A stretch of 7,913 bases of DNA from Lentisphaerota bacterium. GTDB taxonomy: Bacteria > Verrucomicrobiota > Kiritimatiellia > RFP12 > UBA1067. The notes under the pieces are model-generated. The model was not told the origin of the DNA, ran no database searches, and was given only the letters and a program-made list of their open reading frames with translations. The stretch lies in assembly GCA_015061765.1 (NCBI GenBank), contig SUVZ01000161.1:1-7913 (forward strand). The letters run 5' to 3'. The stretch's first letter is position 1. The number at the start of each line of letters is the position of its first letter. Below, in pieces: positions 1 to 6,686 of this stretch. Position numbers and translations under genes: made by a program.

Positions 1-2
1 CC

Positions 3-455
3 GATCTCGGTGTTCCGGTCTTCTATTCCGGTCCAATAGACCGTCTTTTCGGTTATCGGTACGGTGAACTTCCGTGGCGGTCGCTGGCGTTCGAGCAGGA
101 AACGCTCAAGATGGTGGATTTCCAGGGTACTAGCGTGGTGAACTACACCGAGGCGGATGTTCCCTACACCCGCATACATGAATTCAAGCACTATCATCCT
201 GAGGACAAGGCTGTCATGTCCTGCTGCAAGACCATTATCATGCGCGAATATCCCCGTACATGGAAGTCGGGTGACGAACCGTATTACCCGGTGAACAATC
301 ACGAGTCGCAGGCCCTGCTTGAGAAATACCGTGCGGAGGCGACAAAGATTGATGGGCTTGTCGTCGGCGGACGGCTTGGCGAATACAGGTATTACGACAT
401 GGATCAGTCCATCGGCAAGGCGCTGGAACTGTCTGCGGTTCATTTCGGTCAATGA
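3..455 (+). CDS. glf: UDP-galactopyranose mutase, C-terminal part (5' end outside window)
   Basis: UDP-galactopyranose mutase is an FAD-dependent cytoplasmic enzyme that converts UDP-galactopyranose to UDP-galactofuranose, the donor for galactofuranose in surface glycans. The reading frame is open from the first bases of the window, so the start lies outside; about 150 C-terminal residues remain of a family usually near 370-390. Family signatures are visible in order: VFYSGPIDRLFGYRYGELPW near the left edge, then VVNYTEADVPYTRIHEFKHY, then PYYPVNN, and finally GRLGEYRYYDMDQSIGKAL, the C-terminal flavin-binding stretch. The frame ends in TGA. No terminator hairpin is apparent between this stop and the ssrA promoter about 55 bases downstream. 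The identification rests on strong motif recall; the exact N-terminal limit cannot be seen. Confidence 0.93.
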   Translation, partial: DLGVPVFYSGPIDRLFGYRYGELPWRSLAFEQETLKMVDFQGTSVVNYTEADVPYTRIHEFKHYHPEDKAVMSCCKTIIMREYPRTWKSGDEPYYPVNNHESQALLEKYRAEATKIDGLVVGGRLGEYRYYDMDQSIGKALELSAVHFGQ

Positions 456-509
456 TCCTGCAATGGTGGACATGCGACTGGATTGTCGAATATCAACGAA
501 AGTGCCGAC

Positions 510-538
510 TTGACCTGATGGTTCATTGATTATATAAT
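510..538 (+). promoter_or_regulatory. Strong sigma70-type promoter of ssrA
   Basis: A -35 box TTGACC (510-515; five of six bases match TTGACA) is followed by a 17-base spacer and a perfect -10 box TATAAT (533-538). Transcription would begin near 545. The mature tmRNA 5' end at 560 would then be made by trimming a short leader, as RNase P does for tmRNA precursors. This is the closest match to consensus in the window, as expected for an abundant stable RNA. Confidence 0.85.
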
Positions 539-559
539 ATGCGCCGTTTTTATCCCAAT

Positions 560-912
560 GGGGGTGATCCGGTTTCGACGGGATGTGTGGAGATCAGATC
601 GCGCGTCGAGGATGTCGGTTGGCCTCGTTAATCATCCGATAAAACAATAATCGCGAACAACGATTACGCTCTCGCGGCCTAATTACGGCCCCGATGTCGC
701 CCGGCAGACGCCTGCTAAGCCGTCGCGGCATAACTCAGCAGGACTTGCTTCGGAGCTCTCCGCTCGGGCGCCGAAGTTCGTATAACCGAACGGATGCTCG
801 AGGATAAGCCCTCCTGTTGGCATACCTCTTGCGAGATTAAAGGCAGGATACACGCGTAGAAGTTTGGTTGAAACTGTTTCGGACGGGGGTTCGACTCCCC
901 CCACCTCCACCA
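560..912 (+). ncRNA. ssrA: Transfer-messenger RNA (tmRNA, 10Sa RNA), one-piece
   Basis: tmRNA with SmpB rescues stalled ribosomes and tags the unfinished protein for proteolysis. The 5' end GGGGGTG (560-566) pairs with CACCTCC (902-908) to give a 7-bp acceptor stem with one G-U pair, followed by discriminator A and an encoded CCA (910-912). The conserved 5' stretch GATCCGGTTTCGACGGGAT and the 3' T-arm, GGGGG and CCCCC around TTCGACT, are both present. The tag reading frame starts at GCG (653-655), after AATAATC, which corresponds to AATAGTC before the E. coli resume codon. It reads ANNDYALAA and stops at TAA (680-682). With the alanine carried by the tmRNA, the full tag would be AANNDYALAA. 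At 353 nt the length is typical of an unpermuted tmRNA with several pseudoknots. The gene converges on pssA, whose stop lies only five bases beyond the CCA. Confidence 0.97.
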
Positions 913-917
913 ACACA

Positions 918-1775
918 TCATTGGGCTTCCGTGGATGCCGTTTGCCGCTCGTAGCGGGCTTTTGACTTGAGGAATATCAAGCCGGTGACGGGTACCGTAC
1001 AGATGTACAGGACTCCTACCACGCCAATCGTCAGCCAGAAGTTGGATACCAGAAACGCTATCAGCAGGAGGAGACCTGCCATTACGGGTAACTGGTAGGA
1101 TTTGCTTATGTGAACGGTCTTCAGTGAAATGGTGGGAAGCCTGGATGCCATCAGAGATCCTATGAACAGAAGCATGAAACTGCCGAAATATGGGTTCTGA
1201 AGGGCCTCGCGAAGCGCGGGGCACGCGCCTTTTGCATCAAGGGCGGAGACAAGCACAGCCGGCGAGAGCACCATCCACGCACCTCCAGGAGCGGGAACGC
1301 CGAGGAAAAAGTGCTTCCAGTACGGAAGTGTGGGCTGTTCCAGCATGGTGTTGAATCGAGCAAGACGGAAACAATCGCACATTGCGTAGAAGAGAGCGCA
1401 TCCGAGAGTGATGCGAACGAGCGTAGGATTGACGCCTGTGTGTGAAGGACCTCCAGTGAGCCAGAAATACATGAACATGGCTGGAGCGACGCCAAAGTTC
1501 ACGAAATCGGCAAGTGAATCGAGCTCCGCTCCAAGTTTGGAGCTTGCCTTGAGCATGCGCGCGACGCGACCGTCCAGCCCATCGCATACGCAGGCGATGA
1601 GAAGTGCCCAGAATGCGGGAAGGAATCGCCCTTCGGATGAAAGTGAGATTGATGTGATGCCAGCGCAGGCCGCGAGTGAAGTTATGAGGTTCGGTACGAT
1701 CGCCTTGAGCGGAATGCGGTCATGGCGCACGCTTTTTGTCTTTCTGCGTCTTCCGCGCAGTCTGAAACGGGACAT
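918..1775 (-). CDS. pssA: CDP-diacylglycerol-serine O-phosphatidyltransferase (phosphatidylserine synthase), CDP-alcohol phosphatidyltransferase family
   Basis: A 285-residue integral membrane enzyme expected to join CDP-diacylglycerol and L-serine into phosphatidylserine, the precursor of phosphatidylethanolamine. The family motif D-x2-DG-x2-AR-x8-G-x3-D-x3-D is complete: D65, D68-G69, A72-R73, G82, D86 and D90. The N-terminus is very basic (RFRLRGRRRKTKSVRHDR), followed by PNLITSLAACAGI, typical of the serine-using branch, and several hydrophobic segments run to about residue 270. The start is supported by AAGGAG (complement of 1786-1791) ten bases before the ATG, the clearest Shine-Dalgarno site in the window. 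The gene follows the glycosyltransferase on the same strand after 85 bases, so co-transcription is likely. Other CDP-alcohol transferases, such as phosphatidylglycerophosphate synthase, are less likely given the PNLIT start and length; the serine substrate is inferred from the family. Confidence 0.87.
   Translation of the reverse strand: MSRFRLRGRRRKTKSVRHDRIPLKAIVPNLITSLAACAGITSISLSSEGRFLPAFWALLIACVCDGLDGRVARMLKASSKLGAELDSLADFVNFGVAPAMFMYFWLTGGPSHTGVNPTLVRITLGCALFYAMCDCFRLARFNTMLEQPTLPYWKHFFLGVPAPGGAWMVLSPAVLVSALDAKGACPALREALQNPYFGSFMLLFIGSLMASRLPTISLKTVHISKSYQLPVMAGLLLLIAFLVSNFWLTIGVVGVLYICTVPVTGLIFLKSKARYERQTASTEAQ
945..964 (+). terminator. Possible weak intrinsic terminator of ssrA, inside the pssA coding region
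   Basis: CCGCT (945-949), loop CGT, AGCGG (953-957), then GGC and a short T run (960-963). The stem is only 5 bp and there are just four T residues, so this is a weak match. It is the only hairpin-plus-T candidate soon after the tmRNA 3' end. Because the convergent pssA gene starts its 3' end at 918, any ssrA terminator has to lie within or beyond pssA. Confidence 0.3.
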
Positions 1776-1860
1776 GTTGTTTTCGCTCCTTGTTTTATTT
1801 GCTTTCGCTGTCGCGATATTTCCGTGTTACGCATTTCTTCCTTAAGTGCAATAAGTGGTA

Positions 1861-2889
1861 TTATCTCACTTTTCCCCGTTTTTGCCAAGAGGATCGGTCC
1901 ACAGGCGCCTGCCTGCCTCCGAGAAACCTTGAGATGGTGCCGATGCCATATACCCAAAGTGTGACCCAGCACACGGGGATGTGATACAGCCACGCGGCGT
2001 CTGGTCGGCGGATGAAGCCTTTTGCCATCTGCCAGACCAACGGCAGGACAGTCAAAGTCGCAAGGCAGAACATGACGATTCCGGCCTTGCGCTGTCCATC
2101 CCACGGATATATGCGTTCCTTCTCCTGGGCGAAGTAGAGGAAATCCTTGATGCGACGGCGTTGCTTGCGGGCGAAGTCGGCAAGTTTTGCGCAGTAAAGG
2201 TGAACGATGCCCGCCTTGACCTTTGCAACCTGCACAGAGCCGGTATTCAGTATGCGGTCATAGAGGATGTCTATGTCAAAGAGGTACGGTTCCCATTTCA
2301 CTCCGTCAAGGAGCGCGCGCCTGAAGACAAATCCATTCGCGCCTATTGTCGGCAGTGCGTTCGCTGTCAGGTTGAGTTTCAGATAGGAGCCTTTGTCCTC
2401 CATTGATACAGGTAGATCGGTCCACCTGCCGGTCACGGCACATGTGCGGTCGTAGTTGCCGGTGAAAAGGCATATCGGATCGTTCATGCCGAGAAGAGCG
2501 AAGTACCTTGTAAGGGCGGGATCATCTTTTCTCCATGTGTATTCAATGGGTTCCGCCGCAATTATCTTCTGATCTTCAAAGGGTGCCAACATCTGTTCCA
2601 TCCAACCGGGGCAGGGAAGAATGTTGTCTGAGTCCACCAAGGCGATGATGTCTCCTTTGGCCGCTTTGATCCCTGCGGACTTCCCGGCTTCGCCGGTTTT
2701 CAGCGGATTCTCGACAATCGAGTCGACACCATGTTCCCTTGCGATTTCAAGCGTGCGGTCGGAGGATCCGGCATCGGCTATGACTATTTCATAGTCACTT
2801 TGGGGTAGAGACTGCGCACGAATGGCCCTTAGGCATGCGCCAAGGGTCTTCTCCGAATTGAGAGTCGGGATTACGACTGAAAGAAACAT
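1861..2889 (-). CDS. Glycosyltransferase family 2 protein with C-terminal membrane segments
   Basis: A 342-residue GT-A fold glycosyltransferase that would move a sugar from a nucleotide-sugar donor to an acceptor at the inner face of the membrane. It opens with the standard GT2 strand LSVVIPTLNSEKTLGACLRAI, followed by EIVIADAGSSDRTLEIA for nucleotide binding, and GDIIALVDSDN with the metal-binding D86-S87-D88. A TIGANGFVFRR stretch (about 181-191) resembles the acceptor-side loop of such enzymes. Two hydrophobic segments, about 270-290 and 299-320, suggest membrane anchoring near the C-terminus. No Shine-Dalgarno site precedes the ATG; instead an extended -10 promoter ends seven bases before it, suggesting a leaderless message. 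pssA lies 85 bases downstream on the same strand. Donor and acceptor cannot be told from the sequence; a role in surface glycan or glycolipid synthesis is inferred from the class and from the nearby glf. Confidence 0.85.
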   Translation of the reverse strand: MFLSVVIPTLNSEKTLGACLRAIRAQSLPQSDYEIVIADAGSSDRTLEIAREHGVDSIVENPLKTGEAGKSAGIKAAKGDIIALVDSDNILPCPGWMEQMLAPFEDQKIIAAEPIEYTWRKDDPALTRYFALLGMNDPICLFTGNYDRTCAVTGRWTDLPVSMEDKGSYLKLNLTANALPTIGANGFVFRRALLDGVKWEPYLFDIDILYDRILNTGSVQVAKVKAGIVHLYCAKLADFARKQRRRIKDFLYFAQEKERIYPWDGQRKAGIVMFCLATLTVLPLVWQMAKGFIRRPDAAWLYHIPVCWVTLWVYGIGTISRFLGGRQAPVDRSSWQKRGKVR

Positions 2890-2896
2890 GCGTGGA

Positions 2897-2905
2897 ATTA
2901 TATCA
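2897..2905 (-). promoter_or_regulatory. Extended -10 promoter for the glycosyltransferase-pssA pair
   Basis: On the minus strand TGATATAAT is a perfect extended -10 element (TGn plus TATAAT). Its last base lies seven bases before the ATG at 2889, so transcription should start at or within a few bases of the start codon. The -35 position 17 bases upstream (2920-2925) reads AATCTT and is poor, fitting reliance on the extended -10. That position lies inside the left arm of the inverted repeat at 2919-2934. Confidence 0.6.
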
Positions 2906-2918
2906 AATAAAGCGGAAA

Positions 2919-3014
2919 CAAGATTTCCAGTTTCTCATGTGCGGGGCGCAGGGACATGCGGCGGCATTTCAGTGCTTTGGTAAATTTCGGAAACTGTTTG
3001 GGACCGAAATCTTG
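2919..3014. repeat. Interrupted inverted repeat in the divergent spacer
   Basis: The left arm CAAGATTTC-CAGTTTC (2919-2934) is matched on the right by GAAACTG (2990-2996) and GAAATCTTG (3006-3014). The two right-hand pieces are separated by nine bases, so the arms form 16 bp with a 9-nt bulge around a 55-nt loop. A second, overlapping pair is ATTTCGG (2984-2990) with CCGAAAT (3004-3010), seven bp with a 13-nt spacer. A direct repeat AATCTTG occurs at 3008-3014 and 3021-3027. The left arm overlaps the -35 region of the minus-strand promoter. It could be an operator region, an RNA structure or a remnant element; nothing in it identifies a known family. Confidence 0.5.
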
Positions 3015-3124
3015 CGGAAGAATCTTGAGGACGCGGCATGTGAATGACAGCCGATGCGCTCAGGTACGTCGGAAAACGGAACTCGGGGTTAGGCGGCAGT
3101 GCGTGTCGCGGTGAATGCAAATTA

Positions 3125-3133
3125 TGGTATAAT
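3125..3133 (+). promoter_or_regulatory. Extended -10 promoter for the DUF1080-patatin-fucP-fucU operon
   Basis: TGGTATAAT is a perfect extended -10 element. It ends eight bases before the ATG at 3142, and the intervening CTGCTGCC holds no Shine-Dalgarno site. The predicted transcription start therefore falls at or next to the start codon. The -35 position (3105-3110, GTCGCG) does not match consensus. The layout mirrors the divergent promoter on the other strand at 2897-2905. Confidence 0.6.
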
Positions 3134-3141
3134 CTGCTGCC

Positions 3142-4344
3142 ATGAAAAAGATTTGCCTTATCGGTATGGTCGCCGCATGTGCGGCAACCCCTGTTTTTGC
3201 GGCGCCTGCAGTTGGCGTATATGGAGATACGCCGGATGCAAAGCATGCATGGAGCGTGCATGACCGCAACCGTCCGAACCCAGTCAAGATATCAGCCGAG
3301 GCCGGTTCTGTCCCCAGCGATGCAATTGTGCTTTTCGACGGAACAAAGGAGTCCTTCGAGAAGAACTGGTGTGACAGGGACGGCAAACCCACCAAATGGA
3401 AATTGGGCAAAGAGAATGACTTCTACGCCATCCCGGGCTACAAGAACGGCGGATACATATGCACCCGTCAATCGTTTGGTGACTGCCAACTGCACATCGA
3501 GTTCCGCCATCCCAAGGAAGTGGGGGTCGTTTCAGGTCCCAAAGGGCCTCAGATGCACGGCAATTCGGGTGTCTTTCTCATGTCCAAATACGAGATCCAG
3601 GTTCTTGAGTCGTATGGCACGGACCCTGCGGACATGAAGAATCCCAACTATGCCGATGGACAGGCGGGCGCGGTCTATTCCCAGAATCCGCCGATGGTCA
3701 ACCCTGCCCGCAAGCCGGGCGAGTGGCAGACGTACGACATCATATTCCATCAGCCCAGGTGGGATGGACTCAAGCTTCTCAGCCCCGCCAGCATGACGGT
3801 GCTTTTCAATGGCGTTGTGGTCCAGGATCATTGGGAACTTGATTATTTCACTTCACACAAAAAGCGCATTCCCCTCTCTCCCCATGAGACGAAGCTGCCG
3901 ATTTTGCTTCAGGACCACGGTTGCGAGGTGCATTATCGCAACATCTGGATACGCGAGATTCCGTCCCGCTACGCCAACCGTACACATGGCGGCCCAGGTG
4001 TTGACGAAAATGAGGTGATGAAGCTTCGCCGCGAGACTGCCGCCAAGCTGTATGCCAGGATCGCCAAGCCGATCGAGCCGACGATCGAGAACATGCAGTC
4101 TCTTGGGGAAGTGATAGGCTATGCCCGTGAAGGCGAGTACGAGAAGGTGTGGAAGGATACGGCAATGAAATTCCATGACGTTCTCGACGGGATGTCCGAT
4201 GCCGAATGGAAGGCCCAGAGGAAGGAGCTTCTCGCGCTCCGCGATGCGCTCGACACCCTCATTCGCAATGGCGTTGTCAGACAGGCCTGCGGTACGCGCA
4301 AGCGCATAAACGCCGCCGCGCTCCGCCTTGGCTGGGAAAAGTGA
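3142..4344 (+). CDS. Exported DUF1080 (3-keto-disaccharide hydrolase fold) protein with helical C-terminal extension
   Basis: A 400-residue secreted protein. The N-terminus MKKICLIGMVAACAATPVFA is a signal peptide with a likely signal peptidase I cut after residue 20 (VFA|AP). The DUF1080 domain spans about 58-275: it opens with AIVLFDGTKESFEKNW and continues with GNSGVFLMSKYEIQVLESY (140-158), GEWQTYDIIFHQP (193-205), MTVLFNGVVVQDH (218-230) and LPILLQDHGCEVHYRNIWIREI (252-273). This jelly-roll family is common in Planctomycetes, Verrucomicrobia and Bacteroidetes, and some members act on 3-keto-glycosides. Residues about 288-400 form a charged, probably helical tail outside the core domain that I do not recognise. 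It is first in an operon with a patatin-like lipase, FucP and FucU, so a role in preparing a fucose-containing saccharide outside the cytoplasm is possible but inferred. Its substrate is unknown. Confidence 0.87.
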   Translation: MKKICLIGMVAACAATPVFAAPAVGVYGDTPDAKHAWSVHDRNRPNPVKISAEAGSVPSDAIVLFDGTKESFEKNWCDRDGKPTKWKLGKENDFYAIPGYKNGGYICTRQSFGDCQLHIEFRHPKEVGVVSGPKGPQMHGNSGVFLMSKYEIQVLESYGTDPADMKNPNYADGQAGAVYSQNPPMVNPARKPGEWQTYDIIFHQPRWDGLKLLSPASMTVLFNGVVVQDHWELDYFTSHKKRIPLSPHETKLPILLQDHGCEVHYRNIWIREIPSRYANRTHGGPGVDENEVMKLRRETAAKLYARIAKPIEPTIENMQSLGEVIGYAREGEYEKVWKDTAMKFHDVLDGMSDAEWKAQRKELLALRDALDTLIRNGVVRQACGTRKRINAAALRLGWEK

Positions 4345-4347
4345 CGC

Positions 4348-5181
4348 TTGGGGCCGTCCGTGGCAGATAGGCTAAAGGTAGGTCTGGCGCTTGGATCCGG
4401 AGGAGTGCGCGGAATGGCGCACTTCGGCGTTATCCGTACGCTGATGAAGCACGGGATAAAGATCTCGTGCGTGGCGGGCGTGTCATCCGGGAGCGTCATT
4501 GGCGCCGCACTTGCCGCCGGCAGGCTTGATGTGTTCGAAGACTTCTTCCGCCGGATCAACTGGTGGAAGATGTTTCGGATGTTCTTCGAGTTCTCGTGGC
4601 CCTGGAACGGAGGATACCTCACCGGCAGGCGTGTCAAGGAAGAACTCCGCAAAAGGCTTGGCAACGTCCGTTTTGAGGATTGCGAGATCCCGTTCACCGC
4701 CGTCGCCCTTGACATGATGAACGGGAAGGAATATCCGATAACCTCCGGAGATCTTGTGGATGGTACTTTCGCCTCACTTGCGGTGCAGGGGCTGTTCAAG
4801 CCCGTCTCCCATGAGGGACATTGGATTGCGGATGGCGGCCTCGGAAATCCTCTTCCCGTCGAGTACTGCCGCAGAATGGGGGCGGACTATGTCATCGCCG
4901 TAGATGTGAATCTTGGCCAGCCGCTCCAGGCTGACTACAATCCGAAGAAAATGCCTTCGCTCTGGACGATATTCACCCAGACCTGTCGCATCGTCGAGAA
5001 CAACTGGACAGACCGGATATTGCGCACGACGCCGCCGGAGGTCCTGCTTCAGCCTGATCTCCATGACATATTCATGGCGCGTCTGCGCCATGTCACGCGT
5101 GCAATCCTGCGCGGCAAGATCGCCGCCGAACGCTGGATCGAGTCGCTTACGCCTGAAATGCGCATGAGGTTGATGCCATGA
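4348..5181 (+). CDS. Patatin-like phospholipase family protein (RssA/YchK type)
   Basis: A 277-residue serine acyl hydrolase of the patatin family, which uses a Ser-Asp dyad on lipids. The glycine-rich oxyanion loop is GSGGVRG (16-22), the nucleophile elbow is G44-V-S46-S-G48, and the partner aspartate is D162 in the DGG motif (ADGGLGNP). All catalytic elements are intact, and the protein has no signal peptide, so it should act in the cytoplasm or at the inner membrane face. The stretch usually read as ASxSxPGxF is here ASLAVQGLF, so the common Pro is replaced by Gln. The start is uncertain: TTG at 4348 lies three bases after the DUF1080 stop, while GTG at 4360, giving MADRLKVGLALGSGG, is closer to usual family length and has GGGG six bases upstream. 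The 3' end overlaps the next gene by ATGA. Its physiological substrate and its link to fucose uptake are unknown. Confidence 0.88.
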   Translation: MGPSVADRLKVGLALGSGGVRGMAHFGVIRTLMKHGIKISCVAGVSSGSVIGAALAAGRLDVFEDFFRRINWWKMFRMFFEFSWPWNGGYLTGRRVKEELRKRLGNVRFEDCEIPFTAVALDMMNGKEYPITSGDLVDGTFASLAVQGLFKPVSHEGHWIADGGLGNPLPVEYCRRMGADYVIAVDVNLGQPLQADYNPKKMPSLWTIFTQTCRIVENNWTDRILRTTPPEVLLQPDLHDIFMARLRHVTRAILRGKIAAERWIESLTPEMRMRLMP

Positions 5182-6686
5182 CGGAAAACCATGTCGTCCC
5201 CCGCAGATACCTTCCTGTTTTCGTTGCTCTTGTGAGTTGCTTTGCGCTGTGGGGGCTTCTGAACAACATGACCGACAATCTGGTGCCCGCGTTCCAGAGG
5301 ATTTTCACGATGGATCAGTCCCGGGCGGGACTCGTCCAGGTGGCATTCTACGGAGCCTACGCGGTCCTGGCGATTTTCGCTGCCGTCCTCGCCGAGGAAT
5401 TGAGCTATCGCAAAGGGGTGCTGATAGGATTGGCGGTCTACATCATAGGCGCGCTTCTCTACATACCCGCCTGCATAGAACAGAGCTTCAACATCTATTT
5501 CATCGCGATTTTCATAGTGGCGGGAGGTTGTTCACTTCTCGAGACGACATGCAACCCCTATGTTCTCTCCCTGGGCGATTCCGGCACAGCCGTCCGTCGG
5601 CTCAACTTTGCGCAGATGTTCAATCCTCTTGGATCGATGGTCGGCATCGTGCTTGCCCAGCAGCTCATTCTCTCGCACCTGAATCCAGCGACGGCAGCTG
5701 AGCGGGCGCAGATGGAGCCGGAGAGACTGAAGGCCGTCATCGACCATGAGCTGTTCTGGGTGTGCGCGCCCTATGTTGGACTCTGCGCAATCGCTGTGCT
5801 CATATGGCTGTTCTTCTTGAGCAGGCGCGATGGAGAGACCGTTCCTTCGCGTCGGGCATTTGGGCGTGTAGCAGCGTCGTTTGCGTTTTCCGTCGTGCCG
5901 ATGACAATGCTTTATTTTCTGTTTCCTGACATGGACAAGATCGTATGGGTGCTCTGCGGCGTGGTCGGTCCGTTGATGTATGTCGTTATGCAGCGTGATT
6001 ACCGTAAGATGCTTTCCGTACTCTTGTTGACGCCTCGCTACTGGTGTGGAGTGATTGCCCAATTCTTTTACGTGGGTGTGCAGATTGCGGCGTGGACGTG
6101 GATGAATGTCTACTGCCAGAGGGAACTTGGAGTCACACCGGCCGACGGCGCGACATACTACACGATCGCCATTGTGCTGTTTATCGTATGCAGATGGATT
6201 GCAACATGGCTGATGAAATACCTCTCTCCCGCCCGCATGATGGCCGTGTTCGCTTTCGGCGCGATTCTCTGCTCCGTCGGCGTCGTCTACCTGCCGACAA
6301 GGACGCTTTTCGCCGTCGGCGGGCTTGCGTTCAGCGGCAACATAGTCTGCCTTGTCGCGATGAGCGGCTTCATGTCACTCATGTTCCCGACGATCTACGG
6401 CATTGCACTTGGCGATCTTGATTCCAAGACTGTCAAACTGGGTGCGTCCGGTCTGATAATGTCGATTCTCGGCGGTGCGATCATCACCCCGTGGATGGCG
6501 TCTGTCATAGGCGATGCAGACGGAGCCTGGACGCGGTTGCTTCCGATGTTCTCGTCTGAATGGGACTCCAATCTCCAGCTTTCCCAGAGATCGCTCCGAG
6601 CGAGCTTCTTCGTGCCTGCAATCTGCTTTGCCGTTGTATTTGTGTATGCGTTGCTCTTCTGCGGCGGAAAGGAAAAGAAGAAATGA
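5178..6686 (+). CDS. fucP: L-fucose:H+ symporter family MFS permease
   Basis: A 502-residue major facilitator of the FHS (fucose-galactose-glucose:H+ symporter) family, with about twelve hydrophobic segments in the inner membrane. Recognisable FucP stretches are [19 protein letters not shown] (23-40), [11 protein letters not shown] (51-61), [14 protein letters not shown] (120-133) and [13 protein letters not shown] (141-153). The two acidic residues essential in E. coli FucP, Asp46 and Glu135, correspond to D33 and E122. It is longer than E. coli FucP (438 residues); a polar loop around 167-185 and the charged tail GGKEKKK account for part of this. The start ATG overlaps the patatin stop (ATGA), with GAGG at 5166-5169 as ribosome site, so translation is probably coupled. 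The fucose mutarotase gene follows, again by ATGA, which supports L-fucose as substrate over galactose or glucose, though related sugars cannot be excluded. Confidence 0.88.
   Translation: MTENHVVPRRYLPVFVALVSCFALWGLLNNMTDNLVPAFQRIFTMDQSRAGLVQVAFYGAYAVLAIFAAVLAEELSYRKGVLIGLAVYIIGALLYIPACIEQSFNIYFIAIFIVAGGCSLLETTCNPYVLSLGDSGTAVRRLNFAQMFNPLGSMVGIVLAQQLILSHLNPATAAERAQMEPERLKAVIDHELFWVCAPYVGLCAIAVLIWLFFLSRRDGETVPSRRAFGRVAASFAFSVVPMTMLYFLFPDMDKIVWVLCGVVGPLMYVVMQRDYRKMLSVLLLTPRYWCGVIAQFFYVGVQIAAWTWMNVYCQRELGVTPADGATYYTIAIVLFIVCRWIATWLMKYLSPARMMAVFAFGAILCSVGVVYLPTRTLFAVGGLAFSGNIVCLVAMSGFMSLMFPTIYGIALGDLDSKTVKLGASGLIMSILGGAIITPWMASVIGDADGAWTRLLPMFSSEWDSNLQLSQRSLRASFFVPAICFAVVFVYALLFCGGKEKKK

Noticed and set aside
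885..912. Separate tRNA gene suggested by the T-arm and CCA
   Set aside because: The acceptor pairing partner is at 560-566, over 300 bases upstream, so this is the tRNA-like 3' part of the tmRNA.
560..918. Integration site for a genomic island at the ssrA 3' end
   Set aside because: ssrA is a common target, but pssA begins its 3' end five bases later and no integrase or repeated ssrA end is present.
715..1224. Minus-strand open frame of 169 codons over ssrA and the pssA 3' end
   Set aside because: It reads through the tmRNA antisense strand and out of frame with pssA; no protein family is recognisable, and the tmRNA and pssA explain the region.
1408..1845. Plus-strand open frame of 145 codons opposite pssA
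   Set aside because: It lies antisense to the complete CDP-alcohol phosphatidyltransferase motif and has no ribosome site or family signature.
4119..4799. Minus-strand open frame of 226 codons across the DUF1080-patatin junction
   Set aside because: It is antisense to two well-recognised genes; its serine- and arginine-rich composition is typical of a shadow frame.
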